From Narthecium ossifragum (Eukaryota; Streptophyta; Magnoliopsida; Dioscoreales; Nartheciaceae), in the NCBI GenBank assembly GCA_963920575.1, contig OY986973.1, positions 15,796,062 to 15,860,061 of the forward strand: 64,000 bases of DNA. The letters run 5' to 3'. Position 1 is the stretch's first letter. Every line of letters starts with the position of its first letter. Both the position numbers and the translations under genes were made by a program. Shown piece after piece: positions 31,709 through 43,524 of this stretch. The notes under the pieces were generated by a model, which was given only the letters and a program-made list of their open reading frames with translations, ran no database searches and was not told the origin of the DNA.

Positions 31709-32935
31709 TCAATCAACTGAAGGAGTGGTAGGTGGGAATTCAGTCTTGATGTAGGCGAAAATGTCTTCAAGTTGCTTAGACATCTTGGCTTGATCTCCGG
31801 TGATTGTTGCTTGGGAAGTCATGATGTCTCCTAGACTTACTTCCATTCTTCCCAACCTTGCTTCAAGCTCATCAAGTCTTTGTGCCGTGTTGCGACGAGA
31901 TCGGCTACTGGAAGATTCTCCTTGATGTCATTCAAGTAAAGGCTCTCCCCCTAAATTTTCCTCCTCATGCTCTTCTTGATGCTCATCTTCTTCATCTCCA
32001 CTGACATCAGGCCAACCGAGGCCTAAGGCTCGTTTGGCGGCCTTCATCCTTTTGTAGGTAGACTTGTTGAAGGGTTGAGAAAGGGGTTTTCGTTCATCAA
32101 CTACTTAGTTTAGGGTGAGGGCTTGGAAAATTTTTGTTAGAAGCCCCCCAAAAGGAAGTGATTGCCTAGCATTAAGATTAAGCATCTCCTTGATAAGGAG
32201 ATAACCTAGGTTAAGAGGCTTCTTCCTAACCATGCAAGAAAGAACATAGGCATGGATGGGTTTCAAGTGATCATGATGGCCAAGCTTAGGAAAAAGGTTT
32301 ATTCCTAGGAAGTGGGCAAGCTCCCTAAATTGTTGGTGTAGGCTATTTAATTCTATAGGGTTTTTCTCAACTAGGAGAGCCTTAAGGATTGTCTTTCTCC
32401 CTTATTTATCCTTATCAATTTGGTTGAGGTCCTCATAGGAAGTAAAGTAAATGCACTCTCCTTGATTTAGTGCATCTAGTAACTCATTCAACCATTCTAT
32501 GGTAATTTTGATTTCATTTCCATAGACATAGCTACTAAGAGCTACACAACCTTCATCATCTATATCCTCAGTCATATTGCAATAAAAATATCTAACTATT
32601 TCGGGATAAATGTACTGAGGCATCTCTAAGTATTTGTTCCAACCTATATCAGTGAAAAATTGTTCAACTACATGTTTCTTTCTTATAGGCAATTGTAGAG
32701 CTCTACCTGAGACAACAAATTTATCCTTAAATTTAGGCCAGGAGTTATACCTATCCTTATTTAGGAAGAGGTAGTCGTCGTAGGAAGGGGTAGGTTGAGG
32801 ATTGGATGAAGAGCCGCCTTCCAAACCTTTGGCTTTCTTCGTCCCGGTTGGCTTCTTTGCTGCTACCGTCTTCCTTTTCCCAGCTTGACTTGGTTCCTCA
32901 GGTGGAGGAGGGCCGGCATTCTTGGTACGAGGCAT
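31709..32935 (-). pseudogene. extra 3' gene of copia D (408 codons, broken)
   Basis: Same start (MPRTKNAGPPPPEEPS), same end (PSVD) and same span of 1,227 bases as the copies at 53753 and 59197. Visible blocks: a basic Pro/Lys-rich N-terminus, TPSYDDYLFLNKDRYNSWPK, FKDKFVVSGRALQLPI, IGWNKYLEMPQYIYPEIVRY, then a C-terminal acidic and coiled-coil part. Stops include TAA after NQIDKDK (CAA in the sister, near 32402) and one near 31930. No transmembrane segment is seen. The middle region resembles the 'putative plant transposon protein' domain by layout; this is recollection, not a search. Function unknown. Confidence 0.8.
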
Positions 32936-33061
32936 GGTGCACCGACTGGTTAGGATTTTGAGAGGGGAAGAGGAGATCGTGGTTTGAGAGAGAGGAGGAG
33001 CACGGTCGTTTGAAGAAGTTAGGGCACGGTCGAACCAGGAGAAGAATGAAGGGTTAATCGG

Positions 33062-33330
33062 GAGTTATAAGGGGAGATTAGAGAGGAAATGACTTAAATA
33101 GCCCCTACTTAAGTTGTCACACGGTCCGTGGCGGTCGATCGTAAGAACTTGGCGGTCGACCGTCGCAAACATTTTGTGTAAAAAGGCAATCACACGGTCG
33201 ACCGTGGCACACAATAGGTTTAATTGTCTAAAAATGAAAGCCCACGGTCGTTCCGAGGAAGTTGGCGGTCGACCGTCCAGTGCGAATGTACGCACGGTCG
33301 ACCGTTAAGAAGTCTGGATCGGCCATCAGT
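33062..33330 (-). promoter_or_regulatory. palindrome cluster and TATA-like box before the extra gene (D)
   Basis: On the minus strand a cluster of GGTCGACCG-type palindromes (33118-33330) is followed by CTCCCCTTATAACTCCC (TTATAA at ~33064-33069). A C/T-rich leader with AAACCCTAA-like sequence then runs to the ATG at 32935. Copies E and F keep the same order. Confidence 0.6.
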
Positions 33331-33538
33331 TCTAGAAAGTGAGTTTTGAAATTCAATTTAAAATCATTTTTAAATCAAAACATCACAAAACTTTGCATGC
33401 ACATGTAACTGAATATTATGAGACAAAAATCACTCATCAATCATGATATTAACTTAATTTACCAAAATTTAGCATTCAAGTTGGATATGGTATGAAAAAC
33501 AGATAAAGAGCTGACCATACTTTTTTCTTTTAGCTCCT

Positions 33539-36500
33539 TTATTTTGGACATCCATTGGACATCCCAAGCTCCCTTAGTAGATATAGAAATCTGTTTTCAC
33601 TCAAGGGTTTGTTTAGAATATCCGCAATTTGATGTTCGGTGCTAACAAATTCAAGTGCTATATCTCCTTCCTGTGTATGATCACGGAGGAAATGGTGTCT
33701 AATTTCTATGTGCTTTGTTCTAGAATGAAGGATGGGATTTTTAGATAAGTTTATGGCACTAGTGTTGTCACATCTGATGGGCATTTTTCCTACATGTATG
33801 TTGTAATCTTCCAATTGCATTTTCATCCAAAGTAATTTTGCACAACAACTACCCACCGCAATGTATTCCGCTTCGGCGATGGATAAAGCAACTGAATTTT
33901 GCTTCTTGGAGAACCAAGAAACAAGTGCATGACCAAGAAAGTGACATGCACCACTTGTGCTTTTTCTATCAAGCCTACATCCGGCAAAATCCGCATCGGA
34001 GTAGCCAATTAGATCAAAAGATGATCTTCTAGGATACCACAAACCATAATTTTGGGTTCCTATTAGATATCTAAAGATCCTCTTGACCGCAACCAAATGA
34101 GATTCCTTAGGACAAGATTGATATCTAGCACAAAGGGAAACACTAAACATGATGTCCGGTCTACTAGCGGTTAAATAGAGTAGAGAACCAATCATCCCTC
34201 TATAAAGTGTTTGTTCAACTGGTTTCCCATCTTCGTCCTTGTCTAATTTGAGTATTGTACACATGGGGCTTCTATAAATTTTGGATTCAACAAAATGATA
34301 TTTCTTGAGTAGGTCTCTAGTGTATTTGGCTTGATTTAGAATGATTCCTTCACGAGTTTGCATGATTTGTAATCCAAGAAAATAATTCAACTCTCCCATC
34401 AAGCTCATCTCAAACTCACTTTGCATACATGTGGCAAATTCATCACAAAGTTTATCATTTGTAGACCCAAAAATAATATCATCAACATAAATTTGAACCA
34501 AGAGCAAATCTTTTCCTTTTGATTTGGTAAATAATGTAGTATCAATTTTTCCTCTACAAAAATCATTATCCATCAAGAATTTACTAAGCCTTTCATACCA
34601 AGCTCTAGGAGCTTGTTTTAATCCATACAAGGCTTTAGTGAGTTTGAATACATGATCTTTCAATTTGTAGTCTTCAAATCCGGGGGGTTGTTCAACATAG
34701 ACTTCTTCTTTTAGTAAACCATTCAAAAAAGCACTCTTAACATCTATTTGATATAATTTGAAATCTTTGTAAGATGCAAAAGCTAGAAGTAGTCTTATTG
34801 CCTCAAGTCTAGCTACCGGTGCAAAAGTTTCATCAAAATCAATTCCTTCTTGTTGGTTGAAACCTTTTGCAACTAGTCAAGCTTTATTCCTTGTAATTGT
34901 TCCCGATTCATCCATTTTGTTTCTAAAAACTCATTTAGTACCAATAACGAGATGATCATAAGGTCTAGGTACCAAATTTCAAACTTCATTTCTTTCAAAT
35001 TGATTCAACTCTTCTTGCATTGCTAAGATCCAATGATCATCCTCTAGTCCTTCCTCAATCGTTTTAGGCTCAATTTGAGATAGGAAGGCTAGATTTGCAC
35101 ATGCATTTAACGAAGATCTAGTTTGGATTCCTCTTGATGGCTCACCAATTATCATTTCCTTTGGGTGTGAAGATGCATATTTCCAATCTTTTGGCAAATC
35201 ATGATGTTGATCACTAAGTATAATCTCAAGGGATTCCTCAAATCTATCATTAAATTCTTCAACATCATGTTGGGTTTCATCCAATAAGTCTTTTGATTTG
35301 TCATTTGGGATTTCCTCATCTTTACCATTATCAATTCTACTAGGAATTAAAATCATTTCATCAAATATAACATGCATTGATTCTTCAACCACCAAGGTCC
35401 TTTTATTGAAGATTCTATAACTTTTGTTTCTTCTCGAGTATCCAAGAAAAACTCCTTCATCGGATCTAGCATCAAATTTTCCAAGACTATCCTTGCCATT
35501 GTTCAAGATAAAGCATTTGCAACCAAAAGCTCTAAAGTACCCAATATTTGGAATTCTTCCTTTCCAAAGCTCATAAGGGGCTTTCTTCAAAATGAGTCTC
35601 AAAGTTACTCTATTTATCACATGGTAAGAAGTATTAATTGCTTCGGCCCAAAAATACTTAAGAAGATTATTTTCACATAATAAGGTTCTAGCCATGTCTT
35701 GTAGGGTTCTATTTTTCCTTTCAAGAACAATATTTTCTTGAGGGGTTTTAGGTGATGAGAAGTTATGGGAAATCCCGTTGTTATTGCAAACTTTTTCTAG
35801 ATAGGAATTCTTGAATTCTCCTCTATGGTCACTTCTAATGCATCTAATGAGAATACCTTTCTCATTTTGGACTCTTCTACAAAAGTTGAATTCCTCAAAG
35901 ACTTCATCTTTGTGTGCAAGGAAAATCACCCAAGTGTATCTAGTGTAGTCATCTACTAAAACAAATCCATATGAGCTACCACCTAAGCTAGTTGGTTTAG
36001 TAGGCCCAAAAAGGTCCATATGAATGAGTTCTAGTGCTCTTGTTGTGGAAACTATATCTTTAGACTTGAAAGAGGATTTTACTTGTTTTCCTCTTTGACA
36101 TGCTTCACAAATCTTATCTTTCCCAAATTTGATCTTGGGAAGTTCAAGAACAGGGTCTTTTCGAGAGAGTTTGGAAATTAAATTCATGTGAGCATGTCCA
36201 AGTCTCCTATGCCATAACCAAGAATTATCATTTAAAGCACTAAGACATAAATTATCATGGCAAATAAGATCATTAAGATAAAATGTATACACATTACCAT
36301 CACGATGACCAACTAGTATCATTTTATCATTAATAGCATTCTTAACATAGTATTTTGAATTTTCAAAAATGACTTTGTTACCTCTATCACATAATTGACT
36401 AATGCTAAGTAAATTATGTTTCAAATCTTCTACCAAAAGGACGTTTTCAATAATAGTGGAAGAGGTTTTACCAATATTGCCAATGCCAATTATTTTTCCT

Positions 36501-36646
36501 TTTGCATTGTCTCCAAAGGTCACAATTCCTCCATCTTTGGATTGGAAGGTTGAGAACATGCTCCTTTCTCCCGTCATGTGTCTTGAGCATCCACTATCAA
36601 GGTACCATCTTTTAGCCTTTGTGTTGGTCTTGATCTTGGATCTCAT
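33539..36646 (-). pseudogene. copia D pol: protease, integrase, RT and RNase H
   Basis: Protease WYLDSGCSRHMTGERSMFST; zinc region WLWHRRLGHAHMNLISKLSR and CEACQRGKQVKSSF; integrase core LIHMDLFGPTKPTSLGGSSY, CIRSDHRGEFKNS and [80 protein letters not shown]. RNase [60 protein letters not shown]. The last 395 codons (34726-33539) are open. Stops cluster at 34979-34860: TGA for W in VWNL and TKWVF, and TGA for R in KARLV. Pol ends with SNGCPK. Nearly complete but dead. Confidence 0.92.
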
Positions 36647-36666
36647 GCATTCCTACAAATAGGAGA

Positions 36667-37591
36667 TCAAACCTTGATTTTTGGTACCCAAATTTTTTTG
36701 GGTCCATTTGCATTAGTACTATGCATAAGAGAAGAAGATGAATGTCTAGGTGCCCAAATTTTTTTAGCATTAGCATTCCTCATTAGATAGCAACTAGGTG
36801 CAATGTGACCTACTTTGCAACAATAATGACATATAGGTGCTTGTGTTACCTTAGGAGGATGAGAAGAAGCTTTAACAAAGTTAGTCTTCTTTTGGTTGTT
36901 CACCTTCCTAGGGTTGTAGCCAATTCCTTCCTTGTTTAAGGAGTTCCTTTGGCTATCAAGGATCTCATCTAACTTGTCTCTACTCTTCACGAATTTTGGT
37001 ATAGTGATTTTTAAGTCATTTACCTCAAGAGTGAGATCTCTCTTGGATTTCCTCAAGAAGATAAGTTCCCTTTGCATATCATAGTTTGTGTTCTTCAATA
37101 TGGTGAGCTCATATTGAGTGTCCTTGAGTTCATCCTCAAGTGTGTCATTTGTGTCACAAGACTTGTTATCTAACATACATTTGTTTTCTTTTTCTAAAGT
37201 TCCAATCCTTACAAGTAGCATAGTATTTTTTTTTAAGGTCTTTGAAATCATTAGCTAAAGCATGATAAGCATAAAAAAGTTCTTCAAATGCAAGCTCATC
37301 CTCTACCTCATTTTCCTCTTCTTCCTCATCTCCATGTGCCATTAAGCATATGTTGGCTACCCCTTATTCTTCTTCATCGGATGAAGTATCCACATCACTT
37401 TCTCCCCAAGTAGCCATCATTGCTTTCTTTTTCTTGAACTCCTTCTTGGAGGGCTTCTTGAGTTGAGGACAATCAAACTTGATGTGTCCGGGTTTCCCAC
37501 ACTCATAACATATGATTTCATTTGAGTTAGAAGAAGTAGGATTGTATTTTTCACCTTTGGGGAATTTCTTCTTGAAGAATTTCTTTCCTCC
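36667..37591 (-). pseudogene. copia D gag C-terminal part with two zinc knuckles
   Basis: First knuckle CYECGKPGHIKFDC (near 37467-37509) lies in a lysine-rich stretch, then an acidic region (EEEEENEVEDELAFEELF). A coiled-coil-like segment follows (IGTLEKENKCMLDNKSCDTN, LTLEVNDLKITIPKFVKS), and a second knuckle CHYCCKVGHIAPSC lies near 36820-36861. A stop interrupts the acidic part (DEE* before VANIC, ~37362), and the frame changes near 37235 in a run of A/T. Zinc knuckles bind element RNA for packaging. Confidence 0.85.
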
Positions 37592-38371
37592 TTAGCGCTT
37601 GAAGATCTTTTGTATTCTTCTTGATATCATCACCAACTCCTCATCGTCATCTCTATCACTTGAATCGGATGAGTCTTTGTTAGATGACTTGAAGGCAACC
37701 GTCTTCTTCTTTTTATCTCCCTCTTCGTTGCTTCTCTTCAAATTCATCTCATAGGTCATGAGGGAACTCATGAGCTCATCTAGTGACAATTTTGATAGAT
37801 CCTTGGCTTCTTCGATCGCTGTCACTTTTGGATCCCAAGACTTAGGTAGACACCTAAGAATCTTCCTCACAACCTCATCGTTAGCATAAATTCTTCCAAG
37901 AGATTCACGAATATTCAATATGTTGGTAAAATGTGTAAACATCTCATTAATAGTTTCATCATTCTTCATGCAAAAGAGTTCATACTCATGTACAAGCATA
38001 CTGATTTTTGACTCTTTAACACGACTTCTTCCCTCGTAAGTAACCTCATGTTTGTCCCATATCCCTTTTGCGGATTTGCATGTAGAGACCCTATTGAATT
38101 CACTAGGGCTAAGGGCACAAAATAGAAAGCTTTTGGCCTTGGCATTAGTTTGAAGGTTCTTGAGGTCAATCGGGGTGTAGTCACTCTTTGCCTTTGGGAC
38201 TTCTTTCCCATCAACAATTTTAGTAGGGATATAAGGTCCATCCTCTATTACTAACCAGGCCTCATAGTCCATTGACTGAACAAAAATTTCCATTTTTGTT
38301 TTCCAGTAATTATAGTTTGAACCATTGAAGTAGGGTGGCCTATTGGTAGCTTGTCCCTCTATGTTTTCCAT
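37592..38371 (-). pseudogene. copia D gag N-terminal part
   Basis: The start MENIEGQATNRPPYFNGSNY is placed at 38371 because copy E has the same start 65 bases after its LTR; an upstream in-frame methionine lies in the leader and is unlikely. Conserved gag blocks: YWKTKMEIFVQSMDYEAWLV, FCALSPSEFNRVSTCKSAKG, IWDKHEVTYEGRSRVKESKI and ILRCLPKSWDPKVTAIEEAK (the UBN2/copia gag pattern). The frame ends in a stop after RIQKIFKR where E reads KCQGGKKFF. Role: capsid protein of the virus-like particle. Confidence 0.88.
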
Positions 38372-38420
38372 CTCTAGATAGGATCCTCTAAGGGTTGTTA
38401 CACCACTAAAATAGAGACAT

Positions 38421-38433
38421 AGCTTTGATACCA
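38421..38433 (-). promoter_or_regulatory. copia D primer binding site
   Basis: Minus strand TGGTATCAAAGCT, two bases inside the 5' LTR, resembles the initiator-methionine tRNA site TGGTATCAGAGC. Confidence 0.8.
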
Positions 38434-38435
38434 AT

Positions 38436-39607
38436 TGAAGGTCGAAGAGGGGGGTGAATTGGACTCTTTTTCGAAAATCTAGATCAATGGAAAAACCAGG
38501 TAGGAGAGAACTAATACCTTAAAAGCTTGTAGATGGAATGAAACTAAAGCAAAATAGCATGCAAGAATAATATTAAGAAGGTTAGAGAGATGGCACCGAT
38601 TTTATAGTGGTTCGACCCAACTCTTGGTCTACGTCCACTTCTCCCAAGGCTCCCCTTGAGGTTCCACTACTTGCAAATTCTTTACAAGCTTTTCCTCTAA
38701 GCTTCTTGGTGCTTGATGACCTTACACTCACAACCACTTGCTGTTGAATATCTCTCAAGATACCTCTTCACGCTTGAAGAAGGTTTACAAAAGGTTGTAG
38801 CACAAAAGAGAATAAGTAGAAAGCTTCTCTAAAACTTACTCAGATGATCTCAATAATAATGATCAAAGTTGTGGCAAGTTTACATCAAGGAATTACTTAT
38901 ATTTGGGCTTCAACCAACTCAACAAGGAGCTCCAACGGCTCTCTGCAACTCTCCACCGGCTAGTTTTTTACTCTGCGCGTTGCTGGTGGTCGATCCATGC
39001 ATCGTCCGTCACGTATAAAAACTCAGCCTTTTTGCTCGACGATCGATCCACGCATCGTCCATCACTCTCACGGTCGACCGTGACATCGACCGTCACATCG
39101 TCCGTCAGCCTCTGTTGAGAGAATCACTTCCCAGGGTCGATGCTCGGATCGACCTTCACTCCTTTACTTTTCTTCATAAGTGCGCCACGGTCGACCGCCG
39201 CATCGACCATCGCATCGTCCGTCAGGCTCTGTCAAGAAAAACGCTTCCCACGGTCGATGCACCGATCAACCGTCGCTTCTTCACTTTTCTTCATTAATGC
39301 GCCACGGTCGACTGCCGCATCGACCGTCGCATCGTCCGTCAGGCTCTGTGAAGAAAAACGGTTCCCACGGTCGATGCACCGATCGACCGTGAGCGAATAA
39401 TGAATATTTCCAAGTATGACGCATTCAACACGGTAGATCCATGGATCGACCGTCACATTCCCACGGTCAATCCTTGCCTCGATTGTCAGTACAAAAATGA
39501 CTTAAATATTGAATTTAAGATTTCCAATTAAAGGGGTAATAAGTATTAAACGTATATTTTATCATTTAATGGATATTGGCATCATCAAAACAAGGTTAGG
39601 ATCAACA
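38436..39607 (-). repeat. copia D 5' LTR
   Basis: 1,172 bases from TGAAGGTCGAAGAGG to TTAGGATCAACA on the plus strand, near-identical to 30012-31179. Contains the palindrome array 38985-39490. Confidence 0.9.
38985..39490. repeat. palindrome array, copia D 5' LTR
   Basis: Same unit order as in the 3' LTR, with scattered point changes in the palindrome arms and one unit fewer in the middle block. Confidence 0.9.
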
Positions 39608-39612
39608 AAACA

Positions 39613-40179
39613 AGGTTTAAAATCTATCTGGAAGTCTACTGCTCTGGAAGGAGGAAGGACCGGTAGCTCGTCTGGGAAGTCGTCAGTAAACTCACAAACT
39701 ACTGCCGGCAAACTGCTCTCTCGACTGCCCTCTGTAGTGAACAAGGAAAGACGCGCCAGTAAAGCTGACAGCTGGCCCTCACGCCTGGGAAAGCAACCAC
39801 ACATGAGGGAACCGGTCGACTGGCGATCCCCCAGCAAAACAAAACGAGCACCGTCAGGTGTCCAAGCAGTCACCCTGCGACTGCCACAGTCGATGACGGC
39901 TCGGTATGAAGTCAGCCAATCCATATCGAGGATCACGTCGAACCCGACCATGTCTAGCACCCGAAGGTCTAGAAAGACACGGAGGCCCCCAACCTCCAAC
40001 TCGCAAGAACGGCAAATCTGACCGGTGTGTCTAGGTGTAGTGTGACTCTAAGGGGCTCAGTCTCTAGCCCTAGCGATGCCACACACTCGCTAGCTACAAA
40101 GGAATGAGACGCCCCAGAATCTATCAGAATATCTACAAATGAATTGAAAAGCTGAAAGGTACCTCTGAGGACTGGAGGG
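39613..40179 (-). pseudogene. gypsy B protease and start of RT
   Basis: The protease catalytic motif appears in FVDILIDSGASHSFVASECV (near 40085-40140). TPRHTGQICRSCELEVGGLR, VGFDVILDMDWLTSYRAVID and RRVTAWTPDGARFVLLGD follow, then the RT leader AVVCEFTDDFPDELPVLPPS RAVDFQIDF. A frameshift lies near 40045 between the DSGAS block and CRSCELEV. The RT is cut at 39612 by the copia D LTR; the part between FQIDF and AGYYRRF (about 29990) is deleted, so the RT core including YVDD is absent. Confidence 0.88.
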
Positions 40180-41140
40180 TCAACTGGGGCTGGTGGAAGA
40201 GCTAAAGTCTGCTGGGGTGGCGGGTACTGGTAGGGCTGGAAAGGTGGCTGAACCCGGTCTGGGTACTCGCGGTCTGGAAGTGCGTAGACTCCCCCTCTGG
40301 GCCTGCCTCGACCTCCGCCGCGACCTCTGCCTCTCCCGGCTCCTGGTGTCCGCCAACCTCAGCCTGCTCCGCCACGAACGGAATGTGCCTTCAACGTCGG
40401 ACAGTCTCGGTGAAAGTGCCCTGGCTGCTGGCACTCGAAGCACACGGGAGGTCCAAGCGCTAGCTGCTGGCTCTGGCCTTCTCCCCCGGACGTCTGCCCC
40501 TGAGGCCCAACTGTAAGGAGTGGCTGGCCTCCCTGCCTGGGCTGCTGCTGGTACTGGGTTGGGTGACGCTGGTATGGCTGCTGGTGTCCTGAGAATCTTC
40601 GCTGCCTCCACGAACCTCCTCTGCCCTGAGCTGCTCTCTATGGCTGCCCTCTGCCACTGGCACTCGCAGACGACGTCGGCTAGACTGCCCTGGGCCCAGG
40701 CTCCTGCAACTGGGCCTCAACAGCTAAGGCACAGTCCAGCGCCTCTGCGTACGTGCTAGCGTGTTGAGCCGCGATCAAACACCTTAGCTCGGGCCTAAGC
40801 CCCCACTGGAACTGCTCTACTCTGGCAAGAGGGTCCGCCGACACCGCTCCGGCAAATCTGGCTAGTCTAGTGAACCTAGCTGCATACTGCACTACCGACT
40901 GAGTACCCTGAGAAAGGGTCTGGTACTCACGGACAAGGGCCGAGCGCGCACTGCGGGGAAAGAATGCGCCGAGAAAAGACGAACGAAACAGGGCCCACGA
41001 TGGGTCACTCCCGTCCCTGGTGGCCTGAACAGAGCGCCACCAGTCCAAATTGTCCCCGTCGATCTGGAACGTGGCAAGTCTGACCCGAATCCGGTCATCC
41101 TGGATGAACAGAGTGTCAAGGACGCGACTGACTCCCTCCA
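40180..41140 (-). pseudogene. gypsy B gag, N-terminus deleted
   Basis: Gag blocks: RVLDTLFIQDDRIRVRLATF, DNLDWWRSVQATRDGSDPSW, SFLGAFFPRSARSALVREYQ, LSQGTQSVVQYAARFTRLAR (the retrotrans_gag pattern), and YAEALDCALAVEAQLQEPGP. A stop or frameshift lies near 40680, then a CCHC knuckle CFECQQPGHFHRDC near 40390-40433. The N-terminus is missing: at ~41140 the frame passes directly into LTR sequence, with no primer site or leader. This is a deletion joining the end of the 5' LTR to mid-gag. Confidence 0.88.
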
Positions 41141-43519
41141 CCAAGAAAACCCATCCAGGACGGGGCGTGAGGGTTCCTATCACTATTCATCTCCAATTGG
41201 CGCGATACAAAGCGAAAAAGACAGATAAATTTAAACAATTTATATTCCAGAGGTAAAACAGAAATTCAATTCATATATATACATCAAGTTGTACTGATAC
41301 AAAATTCTTTATGAAACTCCTTCAAGGGAAAGATTTTATACAATAATCTAAAATTCCTCGAAAGATGTTTATAATATACAAACTATCATAAAGGTACAAC
41401 AGTCGTCCTCCAGCAACCTCAAGCGCCTCTGGAAGTACTCGCGCTGCCAAACGCAGATCCCGCTAGCTCTTTTGAAGAAGAACTGGCGCCTGCACCTGCA
41501 AACGCAACCCAGGTTGGAGTGAGCGATATGCTCAGTAGGGTTCTACTCTACGACACACAGAAAGGAGAAAAATAACAACAGTGTTGTCTCCCCGCTCAAG
41601 TCTAACGGATGCCATGGGTCCCATAACCCTATCGATGTCCCAAGGGCTCCTGCATGAAACCTCTCTCCTGAACATGTTACCAGGAGGCCAAGGAACAGTA
41701 ACATGCAGGATCACCCTTACCCAAACAGGAATACCATGACTTGGGGAACCACGTCGGGAACGCATCGATAACCATCCTTAGTACTTAGCCTTGGGAAGAC
41801 AACACGACCTCTAAACCTCAAAACATTGATCAGAGTCAACTATAACACATCGTCAACAACATAAGATTCAATTATAATCACGGCCTAATCCTCATTTCCC
41901 AACCACGGTCCTACGGCTAGATCCGAGCTACCCGAGAGCCTCGGATCGGCAATCAACCCATCGCCCGCCTAACCTCATATGCCTCAAATGCATACAATGC
42001 ATGAACCTATACAAACATCTACCCTAGATACCTCTATATGCCAAATCATCAGTTATAGGTTCAACAGATATACAATAGCCCTCGGCACTCGCCTGCAAGA
42101 GATTAAGGTTCCACAATTCCTCATTAGCTAGCACTCATAGCTAGCTAATGGCTAGGCAACCAAAGAAACATTTAACTACTTATCAAACCAAGTATTAAAT
42201 GCACTTAAAACCACAATTCGCCCAAAGGGGATAAGCACGCAATTCAATCCTCCATTTCAATAGAAATCCCTTGAAAACTCTATGAAAACAACGTGCATGC
42301 TTCCAAACATGCCTAAGGATCTATCACAAACAAAATCCATTTAAGAAAAGCCAAGAAACAGTGTTTAAGGGCTGACGGTCGATGCGACGATCGACCGTGA
42401 AGCCACGATCGATATCACGGTCGATCCGACGGTCGACTGTGAGACCAAAAAGAGGAAAAACACATGGGCGACGGTCGATCGGTGCGTCGACTCTGGAAAG
42501 CCAAAATGGAGACAGAGCCTGACGGTCGACCGTGAGGCAAAATGGAAAAAAGAGAAGATCCCGCGGTCGATTCGAGCATCGAGCCTGGGATACCAAAAAC
42601 CAGACAGAGCCTGACGGTCGATGCAACGGTCGATCCGACGATCGACGGTCAGGCCCAGAAAAAGCGTATCAACGCTTGACGGTCGATCCACCGATCGACT
42701 ATCGAGCCTAATGCACAGTTCATCAGAACAGTGCCGGAAATCCAATTTCTTGGATTTGAATGATCAAATCAAGTTGGAAGTTGATGAAACTTTGCAAGCA
42801 TGCGTAATAGATGATGGAGAAGCTAATTATATGAATAAAGCACGATTTTGATGATTAAATCTCAAACCTAGGTCTCAATGGCCAAAAACTGACAAAACGG
42901 CGATAATACGAAAATCGTCCGATAAAATACGAAAACCAAGTTATAGAGCTACTCTACACAAGCCACACACATGCTACAAGTTACACAACATTCAAACATG
43001 TATTTCTACAGCGAAAGCACATAAAGCCTATCCTAGGAGAATCCGATCATAAGATCGAGGTAGAAACACCTACTTGGGCAAGTAGGGCAGCTCCTCCACC
43101 GATCCCTCAACTCCGATCCCCGAAATCCGCTCCTCGAAAGCCGCACTCCGAAGCCCTAGCATAGCCGTAGGAGAGAGAGAGAAAACGACATGAGAGAAGA
43201 GAAAGAAAGAGAGAGAAAGGGACATGCCTTATATAGAGATTAGGATTGATCTCAGCCGTCCGATTTGATCTTTCCTGATCGAGCTCCGATATTCCGATCG
43301 GACGCGCCCTTAATGTTCTAATCAAACACATAGATCAATCCAAGGCCGTGTGTGAAACGCGGGTTTGAAACTGACCACTAGGGATCATATTTACAAAAAT
43401 GCCCTTGGGGTCGAAATTGCCATACGATCGGCCGATCGCACCCGACGCGGAAACAAACCAACAGAAAAATGGCCCTCGACCCACGCGGTCAAGCCAGATC
43501 AGAGGGACGGACCCTCACA
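41141..43519 (-). repeat. gypsy B 5' LTR, lacking ~16 terminal bases
   Basis: About 2,379 bases. The outer end CCCTCACA (43519) is intact. The inner end begins CCAAGAAAACCCATCC where other copies read TGTCACACCCCGACCCAGAAAAC. No large insertion lies inside. The palindrome array is at 42375-42705. Confidence 0.88.
42375..42705. repeat. palindrome array, gypsy B 5' LTR
   Basis: Matches the array at 21188-21535 unit by unit, with some losses. Spacers GACAGAGCCTGACGG and GGGCGACGGTCGATCGG are kept. Confidence 0.9.
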
Positions 43520-43524
43520 ACCAG

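Larger units (their letters stand above)
30012..39607 (-). mobile_element. copia D: Sirevirus-like element with extra 3' gene
   Basis: 9,596 bases, minus strand, with a 5' LTR (38436-39607), primer site, gag, pol, an extra gene, polypurine tract and a 3' LTR (30012-31179). It lies in the protease-RT part of gypsy B. No matching target duplication exists: the right flank is AAACA, while the left LTR lacks its last 7 bases and abuts the end of gypsy RT. A deletion after insertion therefore removed the LTR tip plus the RT core. Close relatives are E (47139-56598) and F (58607-61917). Confidence 0.9.
17518..43519 (-). mobile_element. gypsy B: Tekay/Del-type chromovirus, heavily nested
   Basis: A Ty3/gypsy element inserted in copia A gag: TGTCACAC at 17518 and CCTCACA at 43519, flanked by ATCAG (17513-17517) and ACCAG (43520-43524), one mismatch. 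Excision rejoins copia A gag as IADTDPESDDDLGSEDVE. Gene order on the minus strand is gag, protease, RT (mostly lost), RNase H, integrase and a chromodomain-like C-terminus. Removing nested insertions (three solo LTRs in its 3' LTR, Cassandra, LTR C, copia D) leaves about 8.5 kb. Two internal deletions removed the leader plus gag N-terminus and the RT core, so it is not autonomous. Confidence 0.9.
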
